Positions 35,894 through 48,174 of a DNA stretch of 64,000 nucleotides are shown piece after piece. How positions within the stretch are numbered: position 1 is the first letter of the stretch; each line of letters opens with the position of its first letter. Source of the stretch: Poecilobothrus nobilitatus (Eukaryota; Arthropoda; Insecta; Diptera; Dolichopodidae); NCBI GenBank assembly GCA_947095535.1, contig OX352773.1, positions 156,091,271 to 156,155,270 of the forward strand, written 5' to 3'. Position numbers and translations under genes: made by a program. The notes under the pieces were generated by a model. That model saw only the letters and a program-made list of their open reading frames with translations. It had not been told where the DNA came from and searched no databases.

Positions 35894-37276
35894 TTAGATT
35901 AGATTAGATTAAATTTATTATGCCTTTTTTTTTACATTGTTTACTTAATTCTAAATTTAATGCATATTACATTGTTTTTTTTTTTTTTTTTATTTTTACT
36001 AAATTATAATGTTTGATTTAGTGATGTTGAAGATTTGTTATTCCTAACAATCTGGAAATACATTGAGATTTTTTTATTTTATCTGGTTTATCCTTTTTTT
36101 TTTTTTTTTTTTTTTTTTTAGAAGACTTGCACCCGGTCTCCTGCCTTGAACTGTGCTAATTGCTGACTAGATTTTGAAAAAGTAAAAGCAACATAGAAAA
36201 CAACACAAAAATTAAAATAATGAAAATTCTAAGTATTTAACTCAAGCAGTTTCGTTTTTGTTTTTATTTTTTTCCTTTTCTCTATTTTTTTTTTAAATTA
36301 ATTCGAAATTTTTATTCATAGATGAATATTACATTGAGACCTTTTCGCAAATACATCAACCTCGATGTTGATTTTTTGTGTGGTTGCCATATATATAGAA
36401 ATTGGCCAAACATTTAATATTGTCAATATTTTTAAACACGGCGCTGCAGTTCTCGTTTATAATAACACAAGGTGATAAATAGTACTTATCTCTAAAATTA
36501 AAGTTCTCTTCATTTTCAAAGATATTGTTAATTATTGTGTTTGGATGTATTTGTGATTTATTTAAGTATTTTTCCGCGATTGATATCATATATGACATTA
36601 AAGGATTTACCTTAGAGTTCTCGTAGATGAAGACGTTAGAATATCGCTTTTGTTGAGTTTCAAAATTTTTTCCAATACAGTTCCTAAGAATTTTTCTTTC
36701 GAACAATTGTAACTTTTCCGCGAACGTAGGAGAGATTGTAAACCATATTGGAAATGCGTATGTTAGAATTGGACGTATCATTTGTTTATACATTAGTAAT
36801 TTTGTGTTAGTTGTTAAGTCTTCGTGAATGAACAGGCCCCTTAATTTGGAATAAGTCATTGCTGCTTTTGCAATCGTTTTTTTGGCATGTTGGTTAAATT
36901 TAAATAGATTGTTGAAGTTAACACCTAAGTACTTAAGATTTTCTTGTAGCGGAACAGAAGAACCACCAATTTTTAAAGACAGCAATCTACTTTTTTTGCT
37001 ATATTTCTTGGACCTTTCCCACTTGCATTTCTTATGCAAATAAGGGCTGATTTCTCCCCATTAATTGTGATATTCCATTTTTTTAAATAATTGAATATTA
37101 AGTTTGAGTGGACTTTAATATGTTGAAGAGCTTCTTGCGGGTCTCTTGCGTGACTTACAATTGAAGTATCATCAGCGTACAATAGTGCAAATGATACTTC
37201 TTTATTATGGTTCATTATTCTGTGAGGAAAATCATGTACATAATAATTAAAAAGTTTAGGCCCCATTATTGACCCT
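35894..37276 (-). pseudogene. Jockey-like LINE, 5'-truncated, frameshifted RT and 3' region
   Basis: The minus strand starts in the RT domain at 37276 with 'GSIMGPKLFNYYVHD', then 'ALLYADDTSIVSH' (intact YADD) and 'LKKWNITINGEKSALI'. A frame change near 36985-37000, in an A-run, leads into 'ENLKYLGVNFNNLFKFNQH', 'KLRGLF' and 'YKQMIRPILTYAFPIWF', ending at a stop near 36356. These motifs in this order are typical of Jockey-clade RTs. A 3' region of about 460 nt with two A-runs (T-runs on plus, near 36092-36119 and 35975-35990) and (AATCT) repeats follows. The target duplication TAGTACAAGTATAT is at 35880-35893 and 37277-37290. It is non-functional because of the truncation and frameshift. Confidence 0.88.
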
Positions 37277-37831
37277 TAGTACAAGTATATATTTATTATA
37301 TACATGTTTGTAAAGCTCATAATAGCATTTATAATTTGGAATTTTCAGATTGAAAATATACCTTATAGAGCTTGTGTTATAACAATTTAAATATAGAGAT
37401 TTTTCGAACTTTAGGGGACTTTAGCTCCTTAACGTGTGGGGCCACAGAAAAATGAATATTATTATAAAATTAAAATTTTTATGATATCTAATCAGCAGTT
37501 AAGATTGCATGGCTCTATTTCAAAAAAAATTGTGGAGATCTAAAAGTTAGTTGTTCGGGAGCTACCCGAAGTTTTGGTCGGAACTCAACCAAAAAAATAG
37601 GGAACCTCCAAATTGCTCCCAGAATAGTTTGTGTAAATTTTGAAGATTCTAGCTTTCTTAGTTTTTGAGTTAGTGTGTTGACGGACGGACGGACGGACAT
37701 GGCTTAATCGACTCAGAATTTGATTCTGATCCGATCCACACCTTTGAAGGTATATCTAGCTCGCTTATTTCGAGGTGTTACAAACGGAGGATAGTAATTT
37801 TATTATACCCGATACTTATCGTACGGGTATA

Positions 37832-38204
37832 AAAAAAAGTATTTACTTCCGTTAACCAAACACTACGATATAATAAAGGACATGTCATAGTCTATTTTTT
37901 AGTCATAAAAGGGAGATGATGCTTAAGGAATAAAGATCGACACACTCATCGATTTCTTATTTCACTCCTCAATAGTGTTTTTCGATGACTTCCACCTACC
38001 CTCGCTAAGAAAAAGCCCAGTCAGAATAATATAATATTAAACCTCCTTTGCGCGACGGCAGCATATGCTGCAATATTTGTTCTACGACAGGAAATTTTTT
38101 GTAGTTTCATAAATTAATTAAACAACTGATTTATTGAAGTTCTACAATTTCGTGAGATTTTATTTCCTTCATAAGTCCAGCAAGCTCATAGTTAAAACCT
38201 TGTA
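37832..38204. other. unassigned sequence
   Basis: A slightly less AT-rich stretch (about 37980-38090) with no recognised motif. Confidence 0.45.
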
Positions 38205-38545
38205 ATTTTGAGAGAAAAAAAATCTTTCAAAATTAGCGTAACTTACTTCTGAAATTTTTGCTCCTTTCCCTGTTTAAGAGTTATTATAGATAAAAAAATC
38301 TGCTATTTTTAGACACCTGATGTCATTAAGGCAGATGTACTATAAAAATTTCTTCTACAAAATATAAAAAATTAAGTTCATTAGCACAATTTTACATATG
38401 TTAGCATCTTTCTTTAGTTATATAATATGGTTTTCTTAAAATTAGAGGACTGTAGTTGATTTTTCACAATTTTACTTATATATAAAATTCTAAGAGAAAT
38501 TGAATGTTGGTACAAGTCATAGGGTTTTAAAACACCACTCAATGT
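38205..38545 (+). repeat. diverged fragment of the A/D shared module
   Basis: Contains 'TCTTTCAAAATTAGCGTAAC', 'TTCTGAAATTTTTGCTCC', 'CTGCTATTTTTAGACACCTG' and a final 'TTGATTTTTCACAATTTTAC', in the same order as family D3. Both ends are missing. Confidence 0.45.
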
Positions 38546-38938
38546 TATTGTATAATAAACGTAGATATATATCTAGTTTAGTAAAAAAGTAAGACTTTTA
38601 CACTTGTTAATAATAAAAAATGTAATAAAAGGTTTTTTTTTATTAATTTTATTTTTGAGTGGTTTTTTAGTACTTATTAAAATTTACCTCTTGCTTGAAT
38701 ATGTAATTAGAATTAGCAATAATTGTTGGAAAATATCTTTAAGCTTGTTCTCGACGTCTTTTTGTGCATTAGGTAACTTTTTCTTATGAATTACGTGTTA
38801 ATTAAAAATAATTTAAAAGACTTTATGGTAATTTACGAGTTATTTGTTTAGGTTGAAAATTTTAACTTTTTCTTAGACATTAAAAATAAGTTTTTAAGAA
38901 AATAATATTTGGTAACAGAATTTCTGTACATTGGTTTT

Positions 38939-39650
38939 TATACTCGTATGAACGTATGTTCGGGTTATCATAAATTTGTCATTACGTTTGTGACACCTTA
39001 AAAGAATTGAGCTAGATATAAATTCAAGTGTAAGTGTGAATCGAATTCTGAGTCGATTAAACCGCATTTACATTCGTCCGTCTGTCCTCCCGTATGATAA
39101 CTCAAAAAATAAAGAGCTAGGAGCCTGAAATTTTTTTTACGTCAATTTTGCAAAATGTTTGGTTTCGCTATTTAAATCCAGCATTTTCGTCCGCCGCGTT
39201 CTAGTAGCTGCAATACAACTTCTCTCTTTAAATAGAAATAACTTAGTGCCTATTAATGTTAGATATCTTAAATTTCGTGAAAAGTTGTCGAGTTGTATAC
39301 TAACAACTTCTGTAAAATTTGGTTGTGCTAGAGCAGCAGATTTAGATAGCTTCATATCTTGGAAGTTAATGATCCGTAATAGGCATCTGATAGGCATCTG
39401 AAATCGTACAAAAGTTGATAAAGTTTTATGCCAATAAGTTCTGCAAAATTTGATTGTGTTGGTGCAACCGATTCGAGTAGCTGTCAAATAACTTCGAAAT
39501 TTACATAAATTTACCTCGGTACTTACATTTTCGGTACTAAAACATCTGAAATTTTATAAAAGATGATCAAGTTTTATGAAAACAACATATATTACATTCA
39601 TACAAGTATACCAGAGTTCACACAGTCTACTTTACTGCACTCTTCCTTGT
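38939..39650 (+). mobile_element. HINE/DINE-1-like element, family B copy 2
   Basis: 5' end 'TATACTCGTATGAACG' with a partly decayed hairpin, then 'TTACGTTTGTGACACCTTAA', a 'CGTCCGTCTGTCCTCC' tract (39076-39091), 'GATAACTCAAAAAATAAAG', and part of the B tandem repeat ('GCAACCGATTCGAGTAGCTG'). The 3' end has 'TCATACAAGTATACC', 'AGAGTTCACACAGTCTAC' and 'ACTGCACTCTTCCTTG'. Overlapping open frames on both strands inside it (about 39137-39487) are not genes. Confidence 0.8.
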
Positions 39651-40094
39651 TCTCTAAACAATCAAAATATTTTTCTTAATTATATTCAAAAAAAAAAGTC
39701 TCGTAACCTTGAAATAAGATACATCTTACCAATATTCTTCCCAATCAGTGAACAATTATTTTTAAAGGAAATTAAAATGTCAATAAGGGTTTACTTAATT
39801 TTGTTTTATCATTAAGATATTTACATAATACTGATTTTTATTTTTATTTTACTGTTTTTAATTTATCTGTAACAGAATTCGCTGTTCTCCCGACTAAAAG
39901 TATAATATGTCTTTGCAAAATTAATTTATTAAATTATTAAAAGAAATTCTCAGTATACATACGAATTAATTATTATTTATTATAGTCTGTTTAAAAAAAA
40001 TGAAATGAGAGAAAAATATTGTATCTTAAGAATGTCCTTGATATATTTTATAACATTCTTGTGATAAATTATTATTACAGATATAAAGTCAACA
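39651..40094. other. AT-rich sequence, no recognised feature
   Basis: Nothing supported. Confidence 0.5.
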
Positions 40095-40640
40095 AAGGAG
40101 TGTGAAAAACCAAAGGTTTTTAACAGCGTGCACTTTTTTTTTTAATTAAAAAGAAATTTAGGTTTGGTACTACACTTTTGCATCATAATTTGTAATGTTT
40201 TTTAGAATTTTTTATCTATAATAAAAACAAATCTATTTAAAGTATTTTCTGTTATTAGAGAATTATTTTAGAAATCGCGTAATCTGTAAATCTTGTATAT
40301 ATTCTGGAGATTTATTGTTGGCTGAGAATTTTATAGATTAACTTTAGATTAAAAATATTACATGCAAGCAGAATTTAAAATATAATAAATTTATAAATAT
40401 TTAAAAACTTTCTTTTAACTTTAAGGAGATTCAGCTTCTTAATGAGTAGGATACCTTCAGAAAGAATTGTCCCACAAAATTAATTTTATTAATGAGGACT
40501 ATCCATGCTTAAAGTTTCATTACTCTATTTTAAACGTTGTATAAACAAACATATAAACAAAGTTGTATAAACAAAAGGGCGGACGGACAGTTTAAAACCT
40601 ACTACGGCTTACCAGAAGGCGTACCACACGCATCAACATC
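40095..40640 (-). mobile_element. Family D repeat, copy 5
   Basis: Left end 'AAAACCAAAGGTTTTTAACA' and 'GCGTGCAC' as in D6; then shared-module phrases, and near the right end 'GGGCGGACGGACAG' (40577-40590). The terminal 'GTGCTAAAAA' is not recognisable, so the right boundary is approximate. Confidence 0.65.
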
Positions 40641-41034
40641 AATGACTTTATAAATTTTAAATTTCTTAAAGCCCAGTTTGAGCTGAGCTTCACGCACAAT
40701 ATTTTGATTCAGTCATGGGTATGGAAGTATTTTGAATTGATTGTGTATTTAGCTAGTATAATTATAATTACACAAGATTGAAGATTATAAATTACTAACA
40801 CTTAAACCAAAATCTATTAAGAAAAATAATGTAATTTTGCTTCTTAATGCTCCAAAGCAATGCCAATTATTATAAAAAAGACAGCTGTTATAAATATAAC
40901 AAGAAAAACTTCATTACATCTTCTCACATATAAAAGAACACTCGATGAGTGGAAATAAAGAATGAAAACTTTTTGCAAAAAGTATATTCCATATTGTAGT
41001 CAAATATATTATTATTATTTATTGTATTAAAAAC
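40641..41034. other. unassigned sequence
   Basis: No gene or repeat recognised. Confidence 0.45.
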
Positions 41035-42262
41035 GAGGAAGAATACAGTTCCCTTTGTCAACTCTTAGATGCCCGTACGAACCGTTAGTATGTACATGAG
41101 TGCCTGTCACTCTGCTTACAATATTATTTTTTTAATTTTTTAGCTTTTTAAAATAATTTAGGTGAATATTGTAATTTCTAGAACTATGAGTTGTACATAT
41201 ATTCAAACTATATGTTTATACATTCTTCAAAAGCTGATTCTAACCTTCAACATAACGATTATCAATCCAAAACTTTTTCAAATATTCTGTAGTACCATTT
41301 AATACTAAACGGTAAATGTATATTAAATTACAAAATAGTAAATATAATTTTAAATATTATATTATATTAATGCGTACATAGTATATTTATATTGTTATAA
41401 ATATATCGCCATACATTGCAATATTTCTTTAAAAATATTTCCATTCATAGAATAATTTCTTATAAGTACAATAAAATACATAATGTATGTATGTAAATAC
41501 GGCGCTATTAATATACATCTATACTCTTATCATTCATTCATCAGTGACATATACGATATGTAAATAAGCATGATATTATATAAGTATGTATGTATATCAA
41601 TATGATATAAATAAAAATTCTTCAAGCTACCTTTATGTTGTTTATTTATTTAAATTTTTTTTTTTTATTTACATTAGGAAATTTTCAGTTTTTGACCCCT
41701 TACAGCTCCTAAGCGGAGGGTGGTACAAAAAAAATTTCTAAAATGACTCATACTTATTTTCAAAGATCTAACTTCTGTCAAAATTTTTCGAACTTTGGGC
41801 GGCTGTAGTTCCTTAACGGTTGGGGCTACAGAAAAATTAATATATTCATAAAATTAATATTTTTATGATATCTATCAGCAATTAAAATTTCATGGCTCTA
41901 TTTCAAAAAATTGTGGTGATCTAAAAGTTAGTTGGTTAATTTTTTATTTCCAAAAATGGTTAGTGGTGATCTAAAAGTTAGTTGTTCGGGAGCTACCCGA
42001 AGTTTTGGTCGGAACTCAATCAAAAAAAAAATGGGGAACCTGCAAATTACTCCCCGAATATTTTGTGTAAATTTCAAGATTCTAGCTTTCTTAGTTTTTG
42101 AGTTAGCGTGCTGACGGACGGACGGACGGACGGACATGGCTTAATCGACTCAGAATTTGATTCTGATCCGATCCATACCTTTATATATCTAGCTCGCTTA
42201 TTTCGAGGTGTTACAAACTGAGGAGTAATTTTATTATACCCGATACTTATCGTACGGGTATA
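41035..42262 (-). mobile_element. HINE/DINE-1-like element, family A copy 6 (A6), rearranged
   Basis: Left end 'GAGGAAGAATACAGTTCCC', right end 'CGTACGGGTATAATTACATA' preceded by a partial hairpin; GACGGACGGACGGACGGACGG at 42112-42133 in tandem four-base units. Compared with A2 it has a ~75-bp insertion near 41370-41450, a deletion near 41655 and another near 41785, and a short duplication around 41930-41980 ('GGTGATCTAAAAGTTAGTTG' occurs twice). Confidence 0.83.
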
Positions 42263-42958
42263 ATTACATAGCAATTTATTACTCGTTATTTACGAGTAAT
42301 CAATATATTTACCTTAAAACAATTATTTTTTTGTAATAGTAAATCAAAATGTTTCAGAAGAATATGGTTTTTTAACAAAAGTTTGAAAAACCATTTATTT
42401 TATTCAAAAGAACAAAATAAGTGTCGATTGATACATGATAATAATATACGTACAGGAAAATATGAGATGAATATTATGTTAACGGCGAATCATTTTATCG
42501 TATATTCTCAAATGTTTAATTATAATCCAAACTTAATTATTTCAACAAACAAATTATAACAAACAAATTATTTAAAATTTTAACATTAAATTCATCATAC
42601 AACGGAAATAATAGTTACTTTAAAAATTGAATTAATTTGTTATAAGAGGGAACTTTTACCATAAAAATACATTTTATCACAAAATAATCAAACAATAAAA
42701 TAAATCTATCTATTTATGTACTTATAATTAAATGAATGTATAATTAAATTGTTAATCACTCTGTTCTTTCGTTAAAATAATTGAAAATAGTTGAAAATTC
42801 ATATAATTTTATAATAATCGATATTCGCGTTGCTTTGAAATGCAGTTATTATTATTTTATAAAATATTTAGAAATTTAAATATTTTTCCTTTCAAACTCT
42901 TTCATTCCTTTGTACCAAATATTATACAAGCTATAAAATATTTTATACAACATATTTT
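42263..42958. other. AT-rich sequence, no recognised feature
   Basis: Nothing supported between A6 and B3. Confidence 0.5.
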
Positions 42959-43997
42959 TATACCCGTATGAACTATGTTCAAGGGTATAATAAATTTGCC
43001 ATTACCTTTGTGACACCTTATAACTTCTTTCTTTAAATCAGTATCTATTCAAGCTAGGCATCTGAAATCTTACAAATGTTGGTCAAATTTTATTGCCCCA
43101 ACTTCTGTAATTCGGTTGTGCTGATGCAACAGGTTCGGTTAGCTGCCATACAACTTCTTCGTTTAAATTAGAATAACTCAGTGTCTATTGAAGCTAGGAA
43201 TCTGCAATTTAGTAAAGACGTGTCGAGTTACATGCCAACAACTTTTGTAAAATTTAGTTGGTCTAGAGCAGCCGGTTCAGGCTTTCTTGCACTTCTTGGA
43301 ACTTAATGAAGCTAGGCGTCTGAAATCTTGCAAATTATGATCAAGTTTTATGGCAACAACTTCTGCAAAATTTGGTTGTGGTGGTGCGACGGGTTCGGGT
43401 AGCTGCCGTACAACTTCTCCGTTTAAATGAGAATAACTCAGTGTCTATTGAAGCTCAGTATCTGAAATTTTGTGAGGAGGTATCGAGTTACATGCCAAAC
43501 ATTTTTGTAGACTTTGATTGGTCTAGAGCAGCTGGTTCAGGATTCTTGCACCTCTTGGAACTTAATGAAGCTAGGCGTCTGAAATCTTGCAAATGAAGAT
43601 CAAGTTTTATGGCAACATCTTCTGCAAAATTTGGTTGTGCTGGTGCAGCAGGTTCGGGTAGCTGCCATACAACTTCTCTTTTTAAATGAAAATAACTCAG
43701 TGTCCGTCCGCACGATAACTCAAAAAATAAAGGAGCTAGGAGGCTGAAATTTTCTTTACGTCACTTTACGGTTTAAAGCAGCCGGTTCAGGCCTCTTGCA
43801 TTTCTTGGAACTTAATGAACCTAGGCGCAATAGATTCGGGTAGCTGTCATGAAACTCCATAATTAACATAAATATATCGCTGTAGTTAACGTCGGTACTA
43901 ACACATCTGAATGTTTTTAAAAGATGATCAAGTTTTATAAAAACGTTCATACGGGTATCCCAGAGTTGACACAGTCTATTCTACTGCACTCTTCCTC
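42959..43997 (+). mobile_element. HINE/DINE-1-like element, family B copy 3 (longest B)
   Basis: 5' end TATACCCGTATGAAC with the hairpin partner GGGTATAATAAA, then 'ACCTTTGTGACACCTTATAA'. The centre is a tandem array with ~260-bp period: 'GGTTGTGCTGATGCAACAGG' or variants start at about 43114, 43374 and 43633. A reduced 'GTCCGTCCGCACG' tract lies at about 43702, displaced behind the array. The 3' end has 'CGTTCATACGGGTATCCC', 'AGAGTTGACACAGTCTATTC' and 'CTGCACTCTTCCTC'. It fixes the family-B termini, which match one terminus of family A. Confidence 0.85.
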
Positions 43998-44544
43998 CTT
44001 TTATCTTAATTTTAAATGAACAAAACTTAATAATTATTAATGTAAGAAAATTGTTGTGCTGTGGTATTCCATTTAGTAAATTTTGCGTAGATATATTTAT
44101 TGAAAAGAAAATTTTATTTTTAAATTAATTTTCCATAATATAAACACCTTTATATTTAAAAATAACCACATTCTGTCTCTAAAATTTTCTAAGAAAATTC
44201 TAATAACAATTATTGACACAGTTATAATATATTTTAAACTTTGAAAAAGAATTTGAAACCAAAATTTTTGACGGGCCTCAAAAATAAGTAGGTATAATTA
44301 ATATACAATATCATGGTAGCGGAAAAAAAAAGCGGAACTTTATGAATATAAAAAATAGCCGAACTTTAAGGATTTTCTTATTCAGCATTAATTATTTTAT
44401 AACTAAAGAAACTGAATCTTTGTGAAAAAAATTATATATTTGGAAAGAGTATAAATTTAAATCGAAGGTTTTATATTAACCGAATCGATTTTTTATAAAT
44501 CGAATATTTTTTATTTTGGTTTTGCCAGCGTAGGTGGGAAAGAG
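43998..44544. other. AT-rich sequence, no recognised feature
   Basis: Nothing supported. Confidence 0.5.
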
Positions 44545-44790
44545 AACAGTATAACGACCATAAGTGTCTGGAACTTTAACCCACTAAACGTCACCTCTCC
44601 TTTTTGACCAAACAAAAAATAAAAAAAGATGATTTAGGAAATGAAAATTGATTTTAAATTGACCAGCATATTGTGAGCAAAGTTGTTAACGTTCACTTTA
44701 AATCTTTGCACGTTATAAATTATGTAACCTTCCCCAATTCTCGGAACACGTAATGTGCGAAATGATTTCACATTTGCGATGTTCACATCA
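44545..44790 (-). pseudogene. LINE 3'-end fragment, second copy of the 15.5-kb LINE
   Basis: Shares with 15500-15760 the phrases 'CTTTAACCCACTAAACGTCA', 'TTTTTGACCAAAC', 'GCATATTGTGAGCAAAG', 'AATCTTTGCACGTT' and 'TTCACATTTGCGAT' with scattered differences. It contains only the extreme C-terminal and 3' region of the LINE. No intact frame. Confidence 0.7.
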
Positions 44791-46113
44791 CAAACGAATT
44801 TCCATAGGCCAAATTATCCATCTGGAAATTTGAACTATATAGGGATGAGCAGCAGAAGCTCTGCTTGTTTCTTTCTTTGAAAGAAAGCATGAAACTATTA
44901 ATCTTTTTAGAATAAGAACCTATTCCAATAAGGTATCTATAAAAAACGATAAATGCTACAGTGATTATAATTCATTGCAAGCAAAATAAGTAATATTGCT
45001 TTATAATGGTCTATAATTACCTAAACCGTTGTTATTTTTAATCTTATTTCAGAACTCTATGTGATCATATAACTCTATCGTATACTTAATAAATAAATCA
45101 ACCGAAGAAACTAAAAAATTTTATATAATTTCCGGCGCTTTAGGCTTTATATAGAAAATTTAGTTTCAAAACAAATAAGTAACTAAAGTCAGCCTAATCA
45201 CAATCTATTTTACGCTTCGACAGAACATAGACAACAAGTGAATATCTACATACTTTTCGAGTAAATAATAAGCATATTTTTGTCAATTAACTTTTTTTTC
45301 TCTTGCCAATTTTCTGAGGTAGGTATAAATAAAATAAATTTTACAAAAGGTTCTTTATAACTAAAGTTTATCATTATCATGCGTAGCTAATTTTTGAAGA
45401 CCAGATTTAGATACATTAGGTCTTTTCTCAACATTTTCATAAAGGGACTGACATAATTTTTTTAAATCAGTAAAAAAGGTTTTCGAACACTATTTCTTAT
45501 AATTAGATATAGGTATACTAATATTCTGTGAAATTCATTTTAAAATTTTTCAGATAATATTTTTTGTAAAATTCTGCCCCAAAGCAATTATTATTTTAAG
45601 TGATTTATATTTTAAAGAAAGCAAAGACATATTTTTAAAATATTGTATCCTAAAATTACGATATATTCGAGGATAAGGAAGAAATGTTAATTAAATTGGA
45701 AATTCTGTTTTTTTTTTCTTTGCTTACTAAATTTATTATACACTTACAGTGGCACTATTGGGCATTGGCAACATGTTTGTGCTGAAAAAAATATTTAACC
45801 ATATAATTTGAATTTTTATACTATAGGTATGGCAAATTTTTATAAAGTAATTTAATATGGAACTAAAAGAATTAAACAAAATGAATTTTTCAATATAATA
45901 AAGTTTATATTTAAGGTTAACCAATTAAGGTAGAAAAGCATCAAAGATGACAATACAATTTATAGTTGTTTATAGTAGTCACGTATAGAATAATCTTTAA
46001 AGTTTTTTTAGTTCTGCCTTTTATTAAAATCTCCTATTAATATTTGATAATATAACTTTTTTACTTTAACTGAAGACTTTTTTATTTTAAGTGAATTTTT
46101 TTTACTCCAGTAA
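44791..46113. other. AT-rich sequence, no recognised gene
   Basis: No supported feature. A palindromic 'CTTTCTTTGAAAGAAAG' lies at about 44870-44890. A minus-strand frame of 62 codons at 45736-45924 has no recognisable motif. Confidence 0.5.
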
Positions 46114-48174
46114 TTTATGTATTTAATATATATATATATTTCTTTATCATAATAGATATATATATATATATATCTATAATATAATACACAAGATGTTGGC
46201 GAGACCTTGCCAACATGTAAAAAAATATATTTTATATCTATAATAAAACACTCACACTGAATGTAAACTAAACTGGCAATGATGATATTTCTGTATATTT
46301 ATTTAATAATTTAAAATTTTATTACCAGAGACACAAATCTTTGACTCAAAGTATTATCAAGAGACACACACCGTTCATTAAAAATTTAAATAAATTTAGT
46401 AAATATTATTACGAGTGACCAAATTTTCCACGTTTCCACTAGAAGTATTACCAGAAACACAAACCGTTCATTAAAAGTGAGTACAGTCAAAAAAGTAAAA
46501 GTACATACATAAAAAACACATTTTCAATAAAAATAAATTCAGCAAATTTTTAATTTTTAAATTTGACCGCCACGTCCATTATGAACTGGTCGCAGCGGTA
46601 AATTAAAAATAAATTATTAATATTCTGTTGGCGTTTTCAATCTTTGTTTTGAAAAAAAAATAAATAAAAATAGGTACTCTTAATAAAATTAAAACGCCTA
46701 AAGTGAAAAAGTGAGAGTGAGCAAAGTTTATAGTAAACCTCATATTTATAAGAAAAAAATAATAGGCCGATTTTATGATTTTGTTTTCATTAGTATAAAA
46801 GCTGGTGCAAGCTTCGTAACGTACTTTAAAATAGTTTTGTTTATTTAGGTTGAAATTTAGATTTTTAAGCTAAATTTTCGGTAGAACTGGTATAACATAA
46901 AATATTCGAAATTTTTTTATTAATGTAAAATTCGGCTGACTTAAATAATTATATTTCATAACAAAAGTCAGAAACTTACTAAATATTATAGAAACGGATA
47001 TTTTTCTTAAAAAAAAAAAGAAAAAAATATCATAGAAAATATCATTTTAGAAGCCTTCTCTCACAAAAGATTCATAATTTTGTACTAATTTATTATTAGA
47101 CCATTAATAAAATTGTTAGCAATGGAAAAAAATAATATTTATTAATCAGATCAGATAATATAATACCAGGAATTAATGATTGAATTTCTGATAATATACA
47201 CAATATTATACACACAAGATGTTGGCCAGATCTATAATAAACCACTCACACTGAATATAAACTAAACTGGCAATGGTGATATTTATTTCTGTATATTTAT
47301 TTAATAATTTAAAATTTTATTATCAGAGACACAAATCTTCGACTAAAAGTCTTATCAGAGACACTAACTTTTACTTTTTAAAAGTACTTTCGACACAAAA
47401 TTTAAAGCAAATTTTTAAATTTGACCGCCACATCCATTATGAACTGGTCGCAGCGGTAAATTAAAAATAAATTATTAATCTTCTGCTGGCAGTTTTCAAA
47501 TGACTCTTTGTTTTGAAAAAAATAAAAATACTCTTAATAAAATTAAAAGACCTGAAAGTGAAAAGAGCAAAGTTTATAGTAAGCCTTATATTTATAAGAA
47601 AAAAATAATAGGCCGATTTAATTCTTGATTTTGTTTTCACTATTATAAAAGCTGGTAAAAGCTTCGCAACAGACTTTATAGTAGTTTTGTTTATTTAGGT
47701 TAGAATTTTGATTTTTTAAGCTGAATTTTTGATATAACATAAAATATTCGAATTTTTTTTATTAATATAAAATTCGGCAGACTTAGCTAATTATATTTCA
47801 CAACAGAAATCAGAAACTTACTAAATATTATAGAAATGGATATTTTTCTTAAAAAAAAAAGAAAAAATAACATAGAAATATCATTTTAGAAGCCTTTTCT
47901 CACAATAGATTCATAATTTTGTACTAATTTATTATTAGACCATTAAATTAAAAAGCTGTCGAAAACGACCGTCACAAAAAAAAAGACCCCGAAAATTTAT
48001 GAAATTACATTATCAGAGACATGAATCTTTTATTAAATATAAGAAAGACCTCTTCCAAAGTACATTTAAATAAAATAAATTCAGCAAATTTTTTTCAAGC
48101 AAAAAAAAAATAAACGCAAAAAACTTGAAAGTAGTTTTGGTAATTGAAGTAATTTCGCGGCGAAAACAACTGTT
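46114..48174. repeat. 2.06-kb tandem unit, copy 1
   Basis: Copy 1 of a head-to-tail duplication, 2061 bp. It runs from 'TTTATGTATTTAATATATA' to 'CGGCGAAAACAACTG', where copy 2 starts at once. The unit has two older, diverged halves that both contain 'CACTCACACTGAAT.TAAAC', 'AAACTGGCAATG.TGATATT', 'GACCGCCAC.TCCATTATGA' and 'AATAATAGGCCGATTT' in the same order (starts 46237 and 47231). No coding capacity; the 63-codon frame at 47273 recurs in copy 2 only because the DNA is duplicated. Confidence 0.93.
46193..46216. repeat. hairpin ATGTTGGC-loop-GCCAACAT
   Basis: Perfect 8-bp stem with an 8-nt loop GAGACCTT, repeated at 48256-48279 in the second tandem unit. The second half-unit at about 47219 keeps only the left arm ('ATGTTGGCCAGA'). 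Confidence 0.75.

Larger units (their letters stand above)
34304..37831 (-). mobile_element. HINE/DINE-1-like element, family A copy 5 (A5), interrupted by two LINEs
   Basis: The visible copy begins inside the family-A body ('GCTTCAAGCAACCGTTATG', matching A1 at about 1417), directly after the end of A4. It is interrupted at about 34395 by a plus-strand LINE and resumes at about 35517 with 'GGAAAAAATTCGTTAAAG'. It is interrupted again at 35894 by a minus-strand LINE, resumes at 37277, and ends normally with GACGGACGGACGGACGG (37680-37696) and the TATACCCG/CGGGTATA-type hairpin (about 37804-37831). The opposite ~500 bp is missing. It is therefore older than both LINE insertions. Confidence 0.82.

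Noticed and set aside
36092..36119. Poly-T tract as a terminator
   Set aside because: It is the complement of an A-run inside the 3' region of the minus-strand Jockey-like LINE.
39137..39487. Minus-strand frame of 116 codons and an opposing plus frame
   Set aside because: Both overlap the family-B tandem repeat in B2, and equivalent frames in B3 are not conserved.
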